Shown: positions 54,304 to 63,258 of the stretch, one piece after another
How positions within the stretch are numbered: position 1 is the first letter of the stretch
How the letters are laid out: each line of letters begins with the position of its first letter
DNA from: Roseiarcus sp037446355
GTDB taxonomy: Bacteria; Pseudomonadota; Alphaproteobacteria; Rhizobiales; Beijerinckiaceae
Direction: 5' to 3'
DNA: 64,000 bases
Assembly (NCBI GenBank): GCA_037446355.1
Contig: JBBIIT010000010.1
Location: 1 to 64,000 of the forward strand
Notes under the pieces: generated by a model
What the model was told of the DNA's origin: nothing
Database searches by the model: none
What the model saw: the letters and a program-made list of their open reading frames with translations, nothing else
Position numbers and translations under genes: made by a program

Positions 54304-55757
54304 CGACAACGGATCTAGGGGACCATCATGAAGTTTACGATGAAGGTCCCCTTTACGCCTCCGCGGCGAAAATCTATCCGCTGAAGGTCAGCGGAACCTT
54401 TCGCCGCATTAAATGGACCCTGCTGCTGATTTGCCTGGGTCTTTATTATTTCCTGCCCTTCGTGCGTTGGGATCGTGGACCGAACGAGCCGCACCAGGCG
54501 GTGCTCGTCGATCTCGCGCATTCCCGGTTCTATTTTTTCTTCATCGAGTTGTGGCCTCAGGAAGTCTATTACTTCACGGGCCTGCTCATTCTCGCGTCGC
54601 TGTCGCTATTCCTCTCGAACGCGTTGTTCGGCCGCGTTTGGTGCGGATACTTCTGTCCGCAGACGGTCTGGACCGATCTCTTCATCTTCGTCGAGCGGCT
54701 GGCCGAAGGCGATCGGCGCGACCGCATGAAACTCGACGCCGCGCCCTGGAGCCTCGAGAAGATCGCGCGTCGCGTCGCCAAGCACGCCGGCTGGTTGTTC
54801 ATCGCCTGGTGGACCGGCGGCGTTTGGGTGCTTTATTTTGCGGACGCGCCGACCCTCGTGCGTCAACTCGCGACGTTCCAAGCGCCGGTCACCGCCTACG
54901 TTTGGATCGGCATTCTCACTTTCTCGACCTATTATCTCGCGGGGTTCATGCGCGAGCAGGTCTGCCTCTACATGTGCCCCTGGCCGCGCATCCAGGCCGC
55001 GCTGACCGACACGGACGCGCTTAACGTCACCTATCGGCGCGATCGCGGCGAACCGCGCATGTCCGTGAAATCGGCGACGCGGGCGCGCCTCGTCCACGAA
55101 CCGGCAGGAGACTGCATCGATTGCGGGCAGTGCGTCGCGGCCTGCCCGACCGGAGTCGACATTCGCCAGGGTTCGCAACTCGGTTGCATTCAATGCGGCC
55201 TATGTATCGACGCCTGCGACACGGTGATGAAGAAGATCGATCGCCCGATCCGGCTCATCAGCTACGACACCGACGAGAACATGCGGCGGCGTGCGCGCGG
55301 CGAGCCCGCGCGTTATCGCCTGATCCGCCCGCGCACGTTGCTTTACGCGGGCCTGATTGTCGCCGTCGGCTTGATCATGTTGATGACGCTGTCGACGCGC
55401 GGCCACATGGGCATGAGTGTTCTTCACGTGCGCGCGCCGATGTTCACGACGACCAAGGATGGCGGAGTTCGCAATGGCTACACCCTTCGCTTCTCCAACA
55501 AGTGGAGCGAAACGCGACGGTTCGCGCTCGAGGTAAGCGGCGTAAAGGACGCCGCGGTCAAGAGCGAAGAGGCGGATACGCTGCCCGACGGTCGGCTCGC
55601 GGTCAGTGTCGATCCCGACGCGACTTTGGAAGTGCAACTCTACGTTTCCGCCCCGAAGGCGTCGCTGACGGGCTCTAGCGAAACGGTTACAATGAAATCG
55701 ACGGACTTGACGAGCGGCGAGAGCGTCGTCGTCAGCGATCACTTCTTCGGGCCGTAA
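54300..55757 (+). CDS. ccoG: cbb3 oxidase assembly protein CcoG (ferredoxin-type)
   Basis: A 485-residue membrane protein with about five helices and two [4Fe-4S] sites: CIDCGQCVAACPTG and CIQCGLCIDACD near residue 275, plus the conserved CGYFCPQTVWTDLF near 115. CcoG is reported to reduce Cu2+ to Cu+ for oxidase copper loading. The GTG start overlaps the ccoP stop by 4 bases (GTGA). Confidence 0.95.
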   Translation: MTTTDLGDHHEVYDEGPLYASAAKIYPLKVSGTFRRIKWTLLLICLGLYYFLPFVRWDRGPNEPHQAVLVDLAHSRFYFFFIELWPQEVYYFTGLLILASLSLFLSNALFGRVWCGYFCPQTVWTDLFIFVERLAEGDRRDRMKLDAAPWSLEKIARRVAKHAGWLFIAWWTGGVWVLYFADAPTLVRQLATFQAPVTAYVWIGILTFSTYYLAGFMREQVCLYMCPWPRIQAALTDTDALNVTYRRDRGEPRMSVKSATRARLVHEPAGDCIDCGQCVAACPTGVDIRQGSQLGCIQCGLCIDACDTVMKKIDRPIRLISYDTDENMRRRARGEPARYRLIRPRTLLYAGLIVAVGLIMLMTLSTRGHMGMSVLHVRAPMFTTTKDGGVRNGYTLRFSNKWSETRRFALEVSGVKDAAVKSEEADTLPDGRLAVSVDPDATLEVQLYVSAPKASLTGSSETVTMKSTDLTSGESVVVSDHFFGP

Positions 55758-55795
55758 CGCTCGATTGCAATTCGGCGGTAGCCGCGGAGGTCGGA

Positions 55796-56338
55796 ATGGT
55801 CGATGTGCCGAGATCGACGCCAGGGGGCGTCGCCAAGCCGAGCCCCGCCGCAATGCCGCGACTGACCGGCCGACATGTGGTGATTATTCTTGGCGCGTTC
55901 TTCGCCATCATGTTTGGCGCGGACGGCGCGCTGATCTACAGCGCGCTGAGCACGCTGCATGGCGAAGAGCTCGAAAATCCGTACGACGCCAGCCAAGCCT
56001 ACAATGGGCGCATCGCCGAGGCGCGCGCGCAAGATCAACTTGGTTGGATGGCCGAGGTGACGGCGCGTCCCGAAGGCGATGGGGTTCACGTCGTCGCCGA
56101 CTTCCGCGACCGCACGGGCGCGGTCGTTCCAGGGCTGGAAGTGCGCGCGCGCTTTGTCCATCCGTTCGATCGGGGGTCGGATCGCGAGACGAAATTGGCC
56201 TCCGACGGCGGGTCGTACGAAGGCGTCGCGCCGCCGCTGCACGAGGGCAAGTGGACCCTGGTGATCGAAGTGAGCCAGGGCGGCGTGAGAAAGTTCGTTA
56301 GCCAGAACGCGATTACGCTGGCGCCCGTCGGCGGGTGA
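55796..56338 (+). CDS. ccoH: cbb3 oxidase assembly protein CcoH / FixH
   Basis: A 180-residue FixH protein: one N-terminal membrane helix (about 24-46, VVIILGAFFAIMFGADGALI) and a periplasmic beta-domain with YDASQAYNGRIAEARAQDQL and DRTGAVVPGLEVRARFVHPF. It binds the oxidase subunits during assembly. GGAGG lies 6 bases before the ATG, and its stop is one base before the ccoI ATG. Confidence 0.93.
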   Translation: MVDVPRSTPGGVAKPSPAAMPRLTGRHVVIILGAFFAIMFGADGALIYSALSTLHGEELENPYDASQAYNGRIAEARAQDQLGWMAEVTARPEGDGVHVVADFRDRTGAVVPGLEVRARFVHPFDRGSDRETKLASDGGSYEGVAPPLHEGKWTLVIEVSQGGVRKFVSQNAITLAPVGG

Positions 56339-56339
56339 G

Positions 56340-58529
56340 ATGAGCGAAACGCAGGATTTGTCCGTTTTCATCCGGCGTCCCGTCGAAGGCGTCGCCGCGA
56401 TGGATCTGGTGGTTGAGGGCGTACACTGCGGCGCCTGCATCAGCACGATCGAGAAGGGTTTGGCCTGCGAGCGCGGCGTTCGCGGGGCGCGCGTCAATCT
56501 CGCCAGCAAGCGCGTTACGGTGGAATGGAACGAGGGCGCGCTGGCGCCGACCGCCATCCTCAACCGTCTCACTCAACTCGGCTATCCCGCCTATCCGTTC
56601 GCGGCCGGTCGCCTGGACAGCGTCGAGGCGGCCGAGGAGCGATGGTTGCTGCGCTGCCTCGGCGTCGCCGCTTTTGGGGCCATGAACGTGATGCTGATCT
56701 CGGTCGCGCTGTGGAGCGGCGCCTCGGAGACGCAGGGCATAGGCACGCGCGACTTTTTCCATTGGCTGTCCGCCTTGGTTGCGCTGCCGACCGTCGCCTA
56801 TGCCGGACGGCCGTTCTTCGACAATGCGCTGAGGGCGCTGCGTCAGGGCGCGTTCAACATGGACGTGCCGATCACGCTTGGCGTGTTGCTGGCGATGGGG
56901 TTGTCCGTCGTTCAGACGTTGCAGCATCAACCCGACGCCTATTTCGACAGCGCGGTCATGCTGCTGCTGTTCCTGCTCGGGGGCCGCTATCTCGACCAGA
57001 GGATGCGCCGCCGCACTCGCGACGTCGCCACCAACCTGGCGGCGATGAAGGCGGAAAGGGCCACCAAGCTGCTGGATTCGGGTGAGGCGAGCGAGGTTCC
57101 CATCGCCGCGATCGCGACCGGCGATCTCGTGCTGGTGCGCGCGGGCGAGCGCGTCGCGGTCGATGGAATCGTCGAGGACGGGCGTTCCGAGATCGATCAG
57201 AGTCTCGTCACCGGGGAGACCGCCGCGATCGAGGTCGGCATGGGCTCGAACGTCTATGCGGGAACGCTGAACCTCACCGGCGCCCTGCGGGTGCGGGTGA
57301 GCAAGGCGGCGACAGGCACGTTGCTGGACGACGTCAACGCGCTGCTCGAAAAGGCGATCGAGCAACGTTCGTCCTACGTGAAGCTCGCCGACCGCGCCGC
57401 TCGGCTCTATGCGCCGGTGGTTCATTTGACCGCGTTGGCGACCTTTATCGGCTGGGTGCTGTGGGGGTTGGGGTGGCAGCCCGCCCTAGTGATCGCGATC
57501 ACGGTGCTCATCATCACCTGTCCCTGCGCGCTTGGCCTGGCGGTGCCTGCGGTCCAGGTCGTCGCCGCCAGCGCGATGTTCCGCCGCGGCGTCATGCTCA
57601 ATTCCGGCGACGCGCTCGAACGCCTCGCCGCCATCGACACGATTGTCTTCGACAAGACGGGTACGCTGACGATGCCGCAAGCGACGCTCGCCAACAAGGA
57701 TGCGATCGCCCCGGAGGATCTCAGGCTCGCCGGTTCGTTGGCGCTGGCGAGCAAGCATCCGCTGGCCAAGGCTGTGGCCGCGGCGGCCGGCGCGACGGCG
57801 CCGCTCGCCGCCCATGAATTTCCGGGGCAGGGCGTGACGGTCTTTCACGGGGGCTATCGGCTGAAGCTGGGCGGCGTCGCCTATTGCAAGGCCGAGGCCG
57901 AGGCGGCCGAAGTCGCGGCCGCCTGGCCCGACGCCTCATTGATCGCTTTTCGCGGGCCGGAGCGCGCGGTCGTGTTCGCGGTAAGGCAGGCGGTGCGTCC
58001 AGACGCGCGCGAAACCCTCGCCGCGCTGGCGCGGGCGGGTCTGGCGATCGAAATTCTGTCCGGCGACCGGCGCGAAGCGGTGGAGCTCGTCGCGCGGGAA
58101 CTCGGGGTCGCGCGCTATGCCGCCGGACTGAAGCCGGCGGACAAGATCGTGCGGCTGAAGGCCTTGCGCGAAGCCGGTCACAGCGTGTTGATGGTCGGCG
58201 ATGGGCTCAACGACGCTCCCGCGCTCGCGGCCGCGAATGTCTCGATCTCGCCGATTTCCGCCGCTCATCTGACGCAGGCGCAGGCCGACGCGTTATTCCT
58301 GGGCGACCGGCTAGCGCCCGTCGCCGACGCCGTCGCGCTCGCGCGCAAAGCGAAGCGGTTGATGGTGGAGAACCTCTGGCTGTCCGCGATCTACAACTTC
58401 GTCGCTGTGCCTTTGGCGATTCTGGGTTACGCGACGCCATTGATCGCGGCGCTGGCGATGTCGGGGTCGTCGATTCTCGTAACGCTCAACGCCCTGCGGG
58501 CGCGGCGCGCCAAAGGCGTGGCGCGATGA
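56340..58529 (+). CDS. ccoI: Copper-exporting P1B-type ATPase CcoI / FixI
   Basis: A 729-residue heavy-metal ATPase. An N-terminal metal-binding domain with CGAC (GVHCGACIST, about 30-37) is followed by eight helices, the CPC motif TCPCALGLAVP, the phosphorylation site VFDKTGTLTM, the HP motif SKHPLA and the hinge GDGLNDAPALAAANVS. It moves Cu+ outward for insertion into CcoN. Its stop overlaps ccoS by 4 bases. Confidence 0.95.
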   Translation: MSETQDLSVFIRRPVEGVAAMDLVVEGVHCGACISTIEKGLACERGVRGARVNLASKRVTVEWNEGALAPTAILNRLTQLGYPAYPFAAGRLDSVEAAEERWLLRCLGVAAFGAMNVMLISVALWSGASETQGIGTRDFFHWLSALVALPTVAYAGRPFFDNALRALRQGAFNMDVPITLGVLLAMGLSVVQTLQHQPDAYFDSAVMLLLFLLGGRYLDQRMRRRTRDVATNLAAMKAERATKLLDSGEASEVPIAAIATGDLVLVRAGERVAVDGIVEDGRSEIDQSLVTGETAAIEVGMGSNVYAGTLNLTGALRVRVSKAATGTLLDDVNALLEKAIEQRSSYVKLADRAARLYAPVVHLTALATFIGWVLWGLGWQPALVIAITVLIITCPCALGLAVPAVQVVAASAMFRRGVMLNSGDALERLAAIDTIVFDKTGTLTMPQATLANKDAIAPEDLRLAGSLALASKHPLAKAVAAAAGATAPLAAHEFPGQGVTVFHGGYRLKLGGVAYCKAEAEAAEVAAAWPDASLIAFRGPERAVVFAVRQAVRPDARETLAALARAGLAIEILSGDRREAVELVARELGVARYAAGLKPADKIVRLKALREAGHSVLMVGDGLNDAPALAAANVSISPISAAHLTQAQADALFLGDRLAPVADAVALARKAKRLMVENLWLSAIYNFVAVPLAILGYATPLIAALAMSGSSILVTLNALRARRAKGVAR

Positions 58530-58687
58530 ACGTGCTGGTTTTTCTCATTCCCGCCGCTCTCGCGCTCGGCGGGTTAGGTCTCGCGGCCTTCCTGTGGGCG
58601 ATGCGCACCGGGCAATTCGACGATCTCGAAGGAGCGGCTTGGCGAGCGATTTCGGACGACGATCTGCCGAAAGATCGGGAGAAGTAG
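58526..58687 (+). CDS. ccoS: cbb3 oxidase assembly protein CcoS
   Basis: A 53-residue protein with one N-terminal membrane helix (VLVFLIPAALALGGLGLAAF) and the conserved MRTGQFDDLEGAAWR segment. CcoS is needed to load the heme b/b3-copper centre. ATGA overlap with ccoI. Its stop lies 7 bases from the convergent hisE stop, with no obvious terminator between. Confidence 0.95.
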   Translation: MNVLVFLIPAALALGGLGLAAFLWAMRTGQFDDLEGAAWRAISDDDLPKDREK

Positions 58688-58694
58688 TGGGAAG

Positions 58695-59069
58695 CTACGA
58701 AGCCGCCTTACGCCGCGAGGCCAATGACGACAGGCGCCGGGAATGGGCCGCGAGCGCCTGCTTGGGCAGCTTCTCGGCGATGCCGTAGAGACGTTCACGG
58801 CGGTTGATCTCGTTGAACGCGTCTTCCGGCGATATGCCACATTCGGCCCAGATGACCACGAGGTGGTAGAGCACGTCGGCGCTCTCGAGAATGACCGCCT
58901 CGCGGTTGTTCTGCACCGCGTCCAATCCGACTTCGATCGCCTCTTCGACCAGCTTCTTCGCCATCTTCTGCACGCCGTCGCGAAACAGCTTCGAGGTCCG
59001 CGAAAGCGTGGGATCGCGATCCCGCGCCGCGAGCACAGAGGCGTAAAGTCGCTCCAGCGAATCACTCAT
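58695..59069 (-). CDS. hisE: Phosphoribosyl-ATP diphosphatase
   Basis: A 124-residue MazG-fold enzyme hydrolysing phosphoribosyl-ATP in histidine synthesis. The metal-binding glutamates and aspartates are in KKLVEEAIEVGLDAV and ILESADVLYHLVVIWAECG. In many alphaproteobacteria hisE follows hisF; here it stands apart, 101 bases downstream of purQ on the same strand. Confidence 0.93.
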   Translation of the reverse strand: MSDSLERLYASVLAARDRDPTLSRTSKLFRDGVQKMAKKLVEEAIEVGLDAVQNNREAVILESADVLYHLVVIWAECGISPEDAFNEINRRERLYGIAEKLPKQALAAHSRRLSSLASRRKAAS

Positions 59070-59170
59070 GATCGCAAGGTACTCCCGAAGTCCAAATTTC
59101 TGTCGAGAAATTGTTAACGGGCGCTATACGCCAGCTTCGAGCGCCGGTCTAATTCGTCTTGGCGCCGAAT

Positions 59171-59872
59171 TCAGGCCGCCGACGACAGCGCCTGGAACAG
59201 GGGACGTCCGTCGACGCCGCCGACGAGCGGGTCGATCAGGTTCTCAGGATGCGGCATCAGGCCGAGCACGTTGAAGTTCTCGGAATAGACCCCGGCGATG
59301 TCGTTGATCGAGCCATTTGGGTTCGCCGCGCCGCCGACTCGGCCGGCGGCGTCGCAATACCGGAAGGCGACGCGCCCCGTGCGTTCGAGTTCGTCGATCT
59401 CCTCCGGCGCGGCGATGTAGTTGCCCTCGCCGTGTGCGATCGCGACCTTGATGACCTGGCCCTTGGCGTAACCGCGCGCGAACGGCGTCGTGGCGGTCTC
59501 GACGCGCAGGTGCTGCATCTTGCACACGAATCGCCGGTCGGCGTTGCGCATCAAGACGCCGGGCAGCAGCCCCGCCTCGCACAGAATCTGGAAGCCGTTG
59601 CAAATGCCGAGCACGAGCCCGCCGCGTTCGGCGTGGGCGCGCACCGCGTCCATGATATGCGCGCGCCCGGCGATCGCGCCGCAGCGCAAATAATCGCCAT
59701 AGGAGAACCCTCCGGGCAGCACCACAAGATCGACGCCGGGCGGCAGGACGCGGTCGTCGTGCCACACGATCGCTGGCGCCGCTCCGCTCGCCTGTTTGAG
59801 CGCGCGCGCCACGTCGCCCTCGCGATTGGAGCCCGGGAACAGGATGACGGCGGCTTTACGCGGCTTAGTCAT
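59171..59872 (-). CDS. purQ: Phosphoribosylformylglycinamidine synthase, glutaminase subunit
   Basis: A 233-residue class I glutamine amidotransferase. The nucleophilic cysteine is in LVLGICNGFQIL (about residue 85) and the His-Glu pair in LMPHPENL near the end. It supplies ammonia for FGAM formation in a PurSQL complex; purL is not in the window. The ATG at 59872 overlaps the purS stop by 4 bases. Confidence 0.97.
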   Translation of the reverse strand: MTKPRKAAVILFPGSNREGDVARALKQASGAAPAIVWHDDRVLPPGVDLVVLPGGFSYGDYLRCGAIAGRAHIMDAVRAHAERGGLVLGICNGFQILCEAGLLPGVLMRNADRRFVCKMQHLRVETATTPFARGYAKGQVIKVAIAHGEGNYIAAPEEIDELERTGRVAFRYCDAAGRVGGAANPNGSINDIAGVYSENFNVLGLMPHPENLIDPLVGGVDGRPLFQALSSAA

Positions 59873-60117
59873 GGGCGGAAATTTTGGTCGATTGCGTAGT
59901 TTTCGACGATAGTGTTGGCGAGAAGTTTCTCGCAAGCGTCCTTGAGGGCGCTGTCGGCCGCCGCGCCTTCCAGGCCGGTCAGTTCGATGTCGAACACCTT
60001 GCCTTGGCGCACGCTGGCGACGCCGTCGACCCCGAGCGACTTCAGCGCCCCCTCGATCGCCTTGCCCTGGGGATCGAGCACGCCGGCTTTCAAGGTGACG
60101 GTCACGCGCGCTTTCAT
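59869..60117 (-). CDS. purS: Phosphoribosylformylglycinamidine synthase subunit PurS
   Basis: An 82-residue PurS, MKARVTVTLKAGVLDPQGKA then a ferredoxin-like fold. It bridges PurQ and PurL. It starts 21 bases after the ptsN stop, so purS-purQ may be read from the rpoN-hpf-ptsN transcript, and is translationally coupled to purQ. Confidence 0.96.
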   Translation of the reverse strand: MKARVTVTLKAGVLDPQGKAIEGALKSLGVDGVASVRQGKVFDIELTGLEGAAADSALKDACEKLLANTIVENYAIDQNFRP

Positions 60118-60138
60118 TCCTTGTTCTCCAGGGCGCGG

Positions 60139-60603
60139 CTAAGCCGCGTTGGACGTCGGCGCCAACGTCAGGACGGAATAGATGCCCGAGGCGTCTCGGG
60201 TTGCGCGCAACTGCGCGGCGAGATTGGGGTTGCGCAGCACGCGCGCGATCATCGCCAGGGCTTTGAGATGGTCGGCCCCGGCGCCTTCAGGCGCGATCAG
60301 CAGGAAAATCAGGTCCACCGGCAGTCCGTCGAGCGCCTCGAAGTCGATCGCGCGCTCCAGACGCGCGAACACGCCGAAGATGCGGCCGCATTTGGCGAGT
60401 TTGCCGTGCGGGATGGCGATGCCGTCGCCGACGCCCGTCGGGCCGAGTCGCTCGCGTTGCAGGATCGCGTCAAAAATTTCGCGCGCGGAAAGGCCCGACA
60501 CGGCCGCGGCGCGGTCGCTGAGCTCCTGTAGGGCTTGCTTCTTGCCATTGACCCTAAGGGAGGCAATGACCGCTTCCGGAGATAGGAGATCGATCAGGGG
60601 CAT
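60139..60603 (-). CDS. ptsN: PTS IIA-Ntr protein
   Basis: A 154-residue IIA protein of the nitrogen-related phosphotransferase system. The phosphorylated histidine is in GIAIPHGKL (about residue 66). It is regulatory, not a sugar carrier, and adjusts potassium and nitrogen metabolism. The ATG at 60603 (MPLIDLLSPEAV) fits the family. It follows rpoN and hpf, the standard order. Confidence 0.95.
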   Translation of the reverse strand: MPLIDLLSPEAVIASLRVNGKKQALQELSDRAAAVSGLSAREIFDAILQRERLGPTGVGDGIAIPHGKLAKCGRIFGVFARLERAIDFEALDGLPVDLIFLLIAPEGAGADHLKALAMIARVLRNPNLAAQLRATRDASGIYSVLTLAPTSNAA

Positions 60604-60678
60604 CGCGAACTCGAAGGTAGGTTCGTGGGCTCTTTCGAAGAGCGGTAGGCGAACCAAGCGAAAATCATGCCGACGAAG

Positions 60679-61248
60679 CTAGTGCGGGTCGAGCCAGCCG
60701 ATCGCGCCGTCTCGACGCCGGTACACGATGTTCACGCGCTCGCTGGTCGCGTGCTGAAAAACGATCAGCGGCGCGCCGGTGAGATCGAGTTCGGCCACCG
60801 CCGAGGCGACCGACAGATTCTTGAGCGGTTGCGAGCCTTCCGCCACGACCACGGGACTGTAGTCGATGGGCGCTTCCTCGTGTTCGTCCGGAGCTTCGAT
60901 CATGAAGTTGGCGACTTTGCGGTCGCGTTCGTCGGAGTTCGCTCCGTTGCTCGCCGCATGTTCCTTGAGGCGCTTGTTGTAGCGCCGAAGTCGGCGCTCG
61001 ATCTTGTCCGCGGCCTGCTCAAAACTGGCGTAGGGTTCGTGCGCTCGCCCCTCGGCCTGCAAGTTCATGCCCGAACTCAAATGCAACGAGCAATCCGTAC
61101 GGTAGGCCGAGCCTTCGGTCGTAATCACGACATGGCCCGTGATCTTGCCGTCGAAATAGCGCGCCAGAACGGACTCGATCTTGTCGAGGACATGCCGCCG
61201 CAAAGACTCTCCAATGTCGAGATTCTTTCCCGATACTCTCAATGGCAT
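60679..61248 (-). CDS. hpf: Long-form ribosome hibernation promoting factor
   Basis: A 189-residue long HPF: N-terminal S30AE domain (about 1-100, MPLRVSGKNLDIGESLRRHV) and a C-terminal dimerisation domain (about 130-189, ASAVAELDLTGAPLIVFQHA). It makes 100S ribosome dimers in stationary phase. It lies between rpoN and ptsN, 176 bases after the rpoN stop. Confidence 0.95.
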   Translation of the reverse strand: MPLRVSGKNLDIGESLRRHVLDKIESVLARYFDGKITGHVVITTEGSAYRTDCSLHLSSGMNLQAEGRAHEPYASFEQAADKIERRLRRYNKRLKEHAASNGANSDERDRKVANFMIEAPDEHEEAPIDYSPVVVAEGSQPLKNLSVASAVAELDLTGAPLIVFQHATSERVNIVYRRRDGAIGWLDPH

Positions 61249-61424
61249 TGATCGCCAGGCCTCTCACACTTCGCTTCGCGCCGCCCGGGGCGTCCGCCTG
61301 GGCCGCTTATCGGCCCTTCGGCGCGTCGGCGGTTCTTGTTGGCGGCTAGCGTTAGAAGCGTGTCGCGCCGATGTCAATCGCGCGGCGCCACATGCGTTCG
61401 CATCGTGTGAATAGTTATTTTAAC

Positions 61425-62996
61425 TCAGCTATTTAGCGCGCTGAAGGCGCCCCCGCCCGGGCGTCCCGCCCCCATTTTCAGGCGTCGTCTGTCGACCGAA
61501 GAAGGAATTCTCAGACTGTCGCGATATTTGGCGACGGTGCGCCGCGCCACGATGATGTCGGCTTTACGCAAACGAGAGACAATCACGTCGTCGGACAGCA
61601 CGTCGGCGGGATCCTCGGCGTCGATCATCTGTTTGATTTTGTGACGCACTGATTCGGCCGAATGCGCCTCGCCGGCGCCGCCGGAGGCGATCGAGGTCGA
61701 AAAGAAATATTTCATTTCGAACAATCCGCGCGGCGTCTGGATGAACTTGTTCGACGTGGCGCGCGAAACGGTGGATTCGTGAACCCCAATGGCTTCGGCG
61801 ACGCTCTTCAGATTGAGCGGGCGCAAGGCGACGACGCCTTCAACCAGAAACGCATCCTGGCGTCGTACGATCTCGGAGGCGACATTCAGAATTGTGCGCG
61901 CGCGCTGCTCTAGGCTTTTGGTGAGCCAGTTCGCACTTTGCAGTTGCGTCGTGACATATTGTTTGTCGGTCTCGCGCGCCGCCCCGGATTTGATTCGCGC
62001 GGCGAAAGTTTCGTTGACGAGCACGCGCGGCAGCGCTTCGCTGTTGAGTTCGACGCGCCAGGATCCGTCATGCGCGGCGGTCACGTAGACGTCGGGAATC
62101 GCAGGCGGTTCGACGCCGGCGCCGAAGCCGCGCCCCGGTTTGGGGTCGAGGCGTCGAATCTCGGCGATCATGTCGGCGAGATCTTCGTCGTCCACGCCGC
62201 AGGCGTTGCGGAGGAAGGCAATATCTCGCTTGGCGAGAGCCGGCAGGTTCGCGACGAGGGCCTGCATCGCCGGATCAAAACGGTCACGCTCGACGAGTTG
62301 CAATTTCAGGCATTCGGCAAGATTGCGCGCAAACACGCCGGTCGGCTCCAGCGTCTGCAATTTTTCCAGCACCGAGGTCACGACTGGAAGCGACGCCCCG
62401 AGGCGTTCGGCTATCTCCTCTAGCGAACCGGTGAAATAGCCGGCCTCGTCGGTCCCATCGATCAGCGCGCTGGCGATCATGCGCTCGACGGGGTCGGCGA
62501 TGACGATCATCGCTTGTCGGGTGAGGTGCTCGCCAAGGCTTACGGAAGCCGCGACATAGGCTTCGATGTTCGCTTCGGAGTCCGCGCCGCCGCCGCCGCT
62601 TACGCCGGTCCAGGAGGTCGCCGAAAGGCCTGAGTTCGCTTCACTCGGCGCCGGTTCTGCCGGTGTCGCGGCGCGGTCAGGATCGAAGGCGTTGTCGATT
62701 TCCGTGCCTAAGTTTTGGGCAAGCGCAGCGTTGTCAGTTTCGAAGTTTTCGCTCGCCCAGTCGCCGGCGGCCGGGGTCGCATCGGCGGTCGCCTCAGGTG
62801 GGTCGCCTCCAAATTCGATTTCGACCGCTGGACGGTCGTCGGCGCGGTCGAGCAGCGGGTTGCGCTCGAGCTCGCTTTCGATGAAAGCGGAAAGCTCCGT
62901 GTTCGGCATTTGCAGCAGCTTGATCGCCTGCAACAATTGCGGCGTCAGCACCATCGACTGGCCCTGCCGCATCGTCAATTTCGCCGAAAGCGCCAT
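61425..62996 (-). CDS. rpoN: RNA polymerase sigma-54 factor
   Basis: A 523-residue sigma54. Region I is QSMVLTPQLLQAIKLLQMPN near the N terminus, then an acidic region II, the core-binding domain, and the C-terminal RpoN box ARRTVAKYRD (the usual last residue is E). It needs AAA+ activators to open promoters for nitrogen, dicarboxylate and low-oxygen genes. The gene that usually precedes it, lptB, is replaced here by the divergent ahcY. Confidence 0.97.
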   Translation of the reverse strand: MALSAKLTMRQGQSMVLTPQLLQAIKLLQMPNTELSAFIESELERNPLLDRADDRPAVEIEFGGDPPEATADATPAAGDWASENFETDNAALAQNLGTEIDNAFDPDRAATPAEPAPSEANSGLSATSWTGVSGGGGADSEANIEAYVAASVSLGEHLTRQAMIVIADPVERMIASALIDGTDEAGYFTGSLEEIAERLGASLPVVTSVLEKLQTLEPTGVFARNLAECLKLQLVERDRFDPAMQALVANLPALAKRDIAFLRNACGVDDEDLADMIAEIRRLDPKPGRGFGAGVEPPAIPDVYVTAAHDGSWRVELNSEALPRVLVNETFAARIKSGAARETDKQYVTTQLQSANWLTKSLEQRARTILNVASEIVRRQDAFLVEGVVALRPLNLKSVAEAIGVHESTVSRATSNKFIQTPRGLFEMKYFFSTSIASGGAGEAHSAESVRHKIKQMIDAEDPADVLSDDVIVSRLRKADIIVARRTVAKYRDSLRIPSSVDRRRLKMGAGRPGGGAFSALNS

Positions 62997-63176
62997 TACC
63001 GACCCACCAACGCAACCCTGTTCTTAGCCCGCCCCGAGAAACGGCGCGGTTCTTGCATCAGACATTTGGGCTTTGTTTAGCGCATTGCGGCGCCGATGGA
63101 AAGCGAGGGACAAGGCGCGTCAAAATTCACGCGCGCGGCTGGTTAACCTTTCATGATCTGAAAACGCAGGCCGTCT

Positions 63177-63249
63177 ATATAAACATTTCTTTATATGTGC
63201 ATTGCGCCATGTCGATCAATTTGATAGACCCCGGTCAACTCAGCCGGGG
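63177..63249 (+). promoter_or_regulatory. AT-rich dyad and GC hairpin in the ahcY leader
   Basis: ATATAAA (63177-63183), six bases, TTTATAT (63190-63196) is a perfect dyad and could hold the promoter -10. A hairpin CCCCGG (63229-63234) / CCGGGG (63244-63249) with a nine-base loop ends 9 bases before the ahcY ATG and could mask its ribosome site, for which no clear purine-rich sequence is seen. It does not look like the SAH, SAM-II or SAM/SAH riboswitch consensus as far as I can judge by eye. Confidence 0.35.
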
Positions 63250-63258
63250 ATTTTCGCT

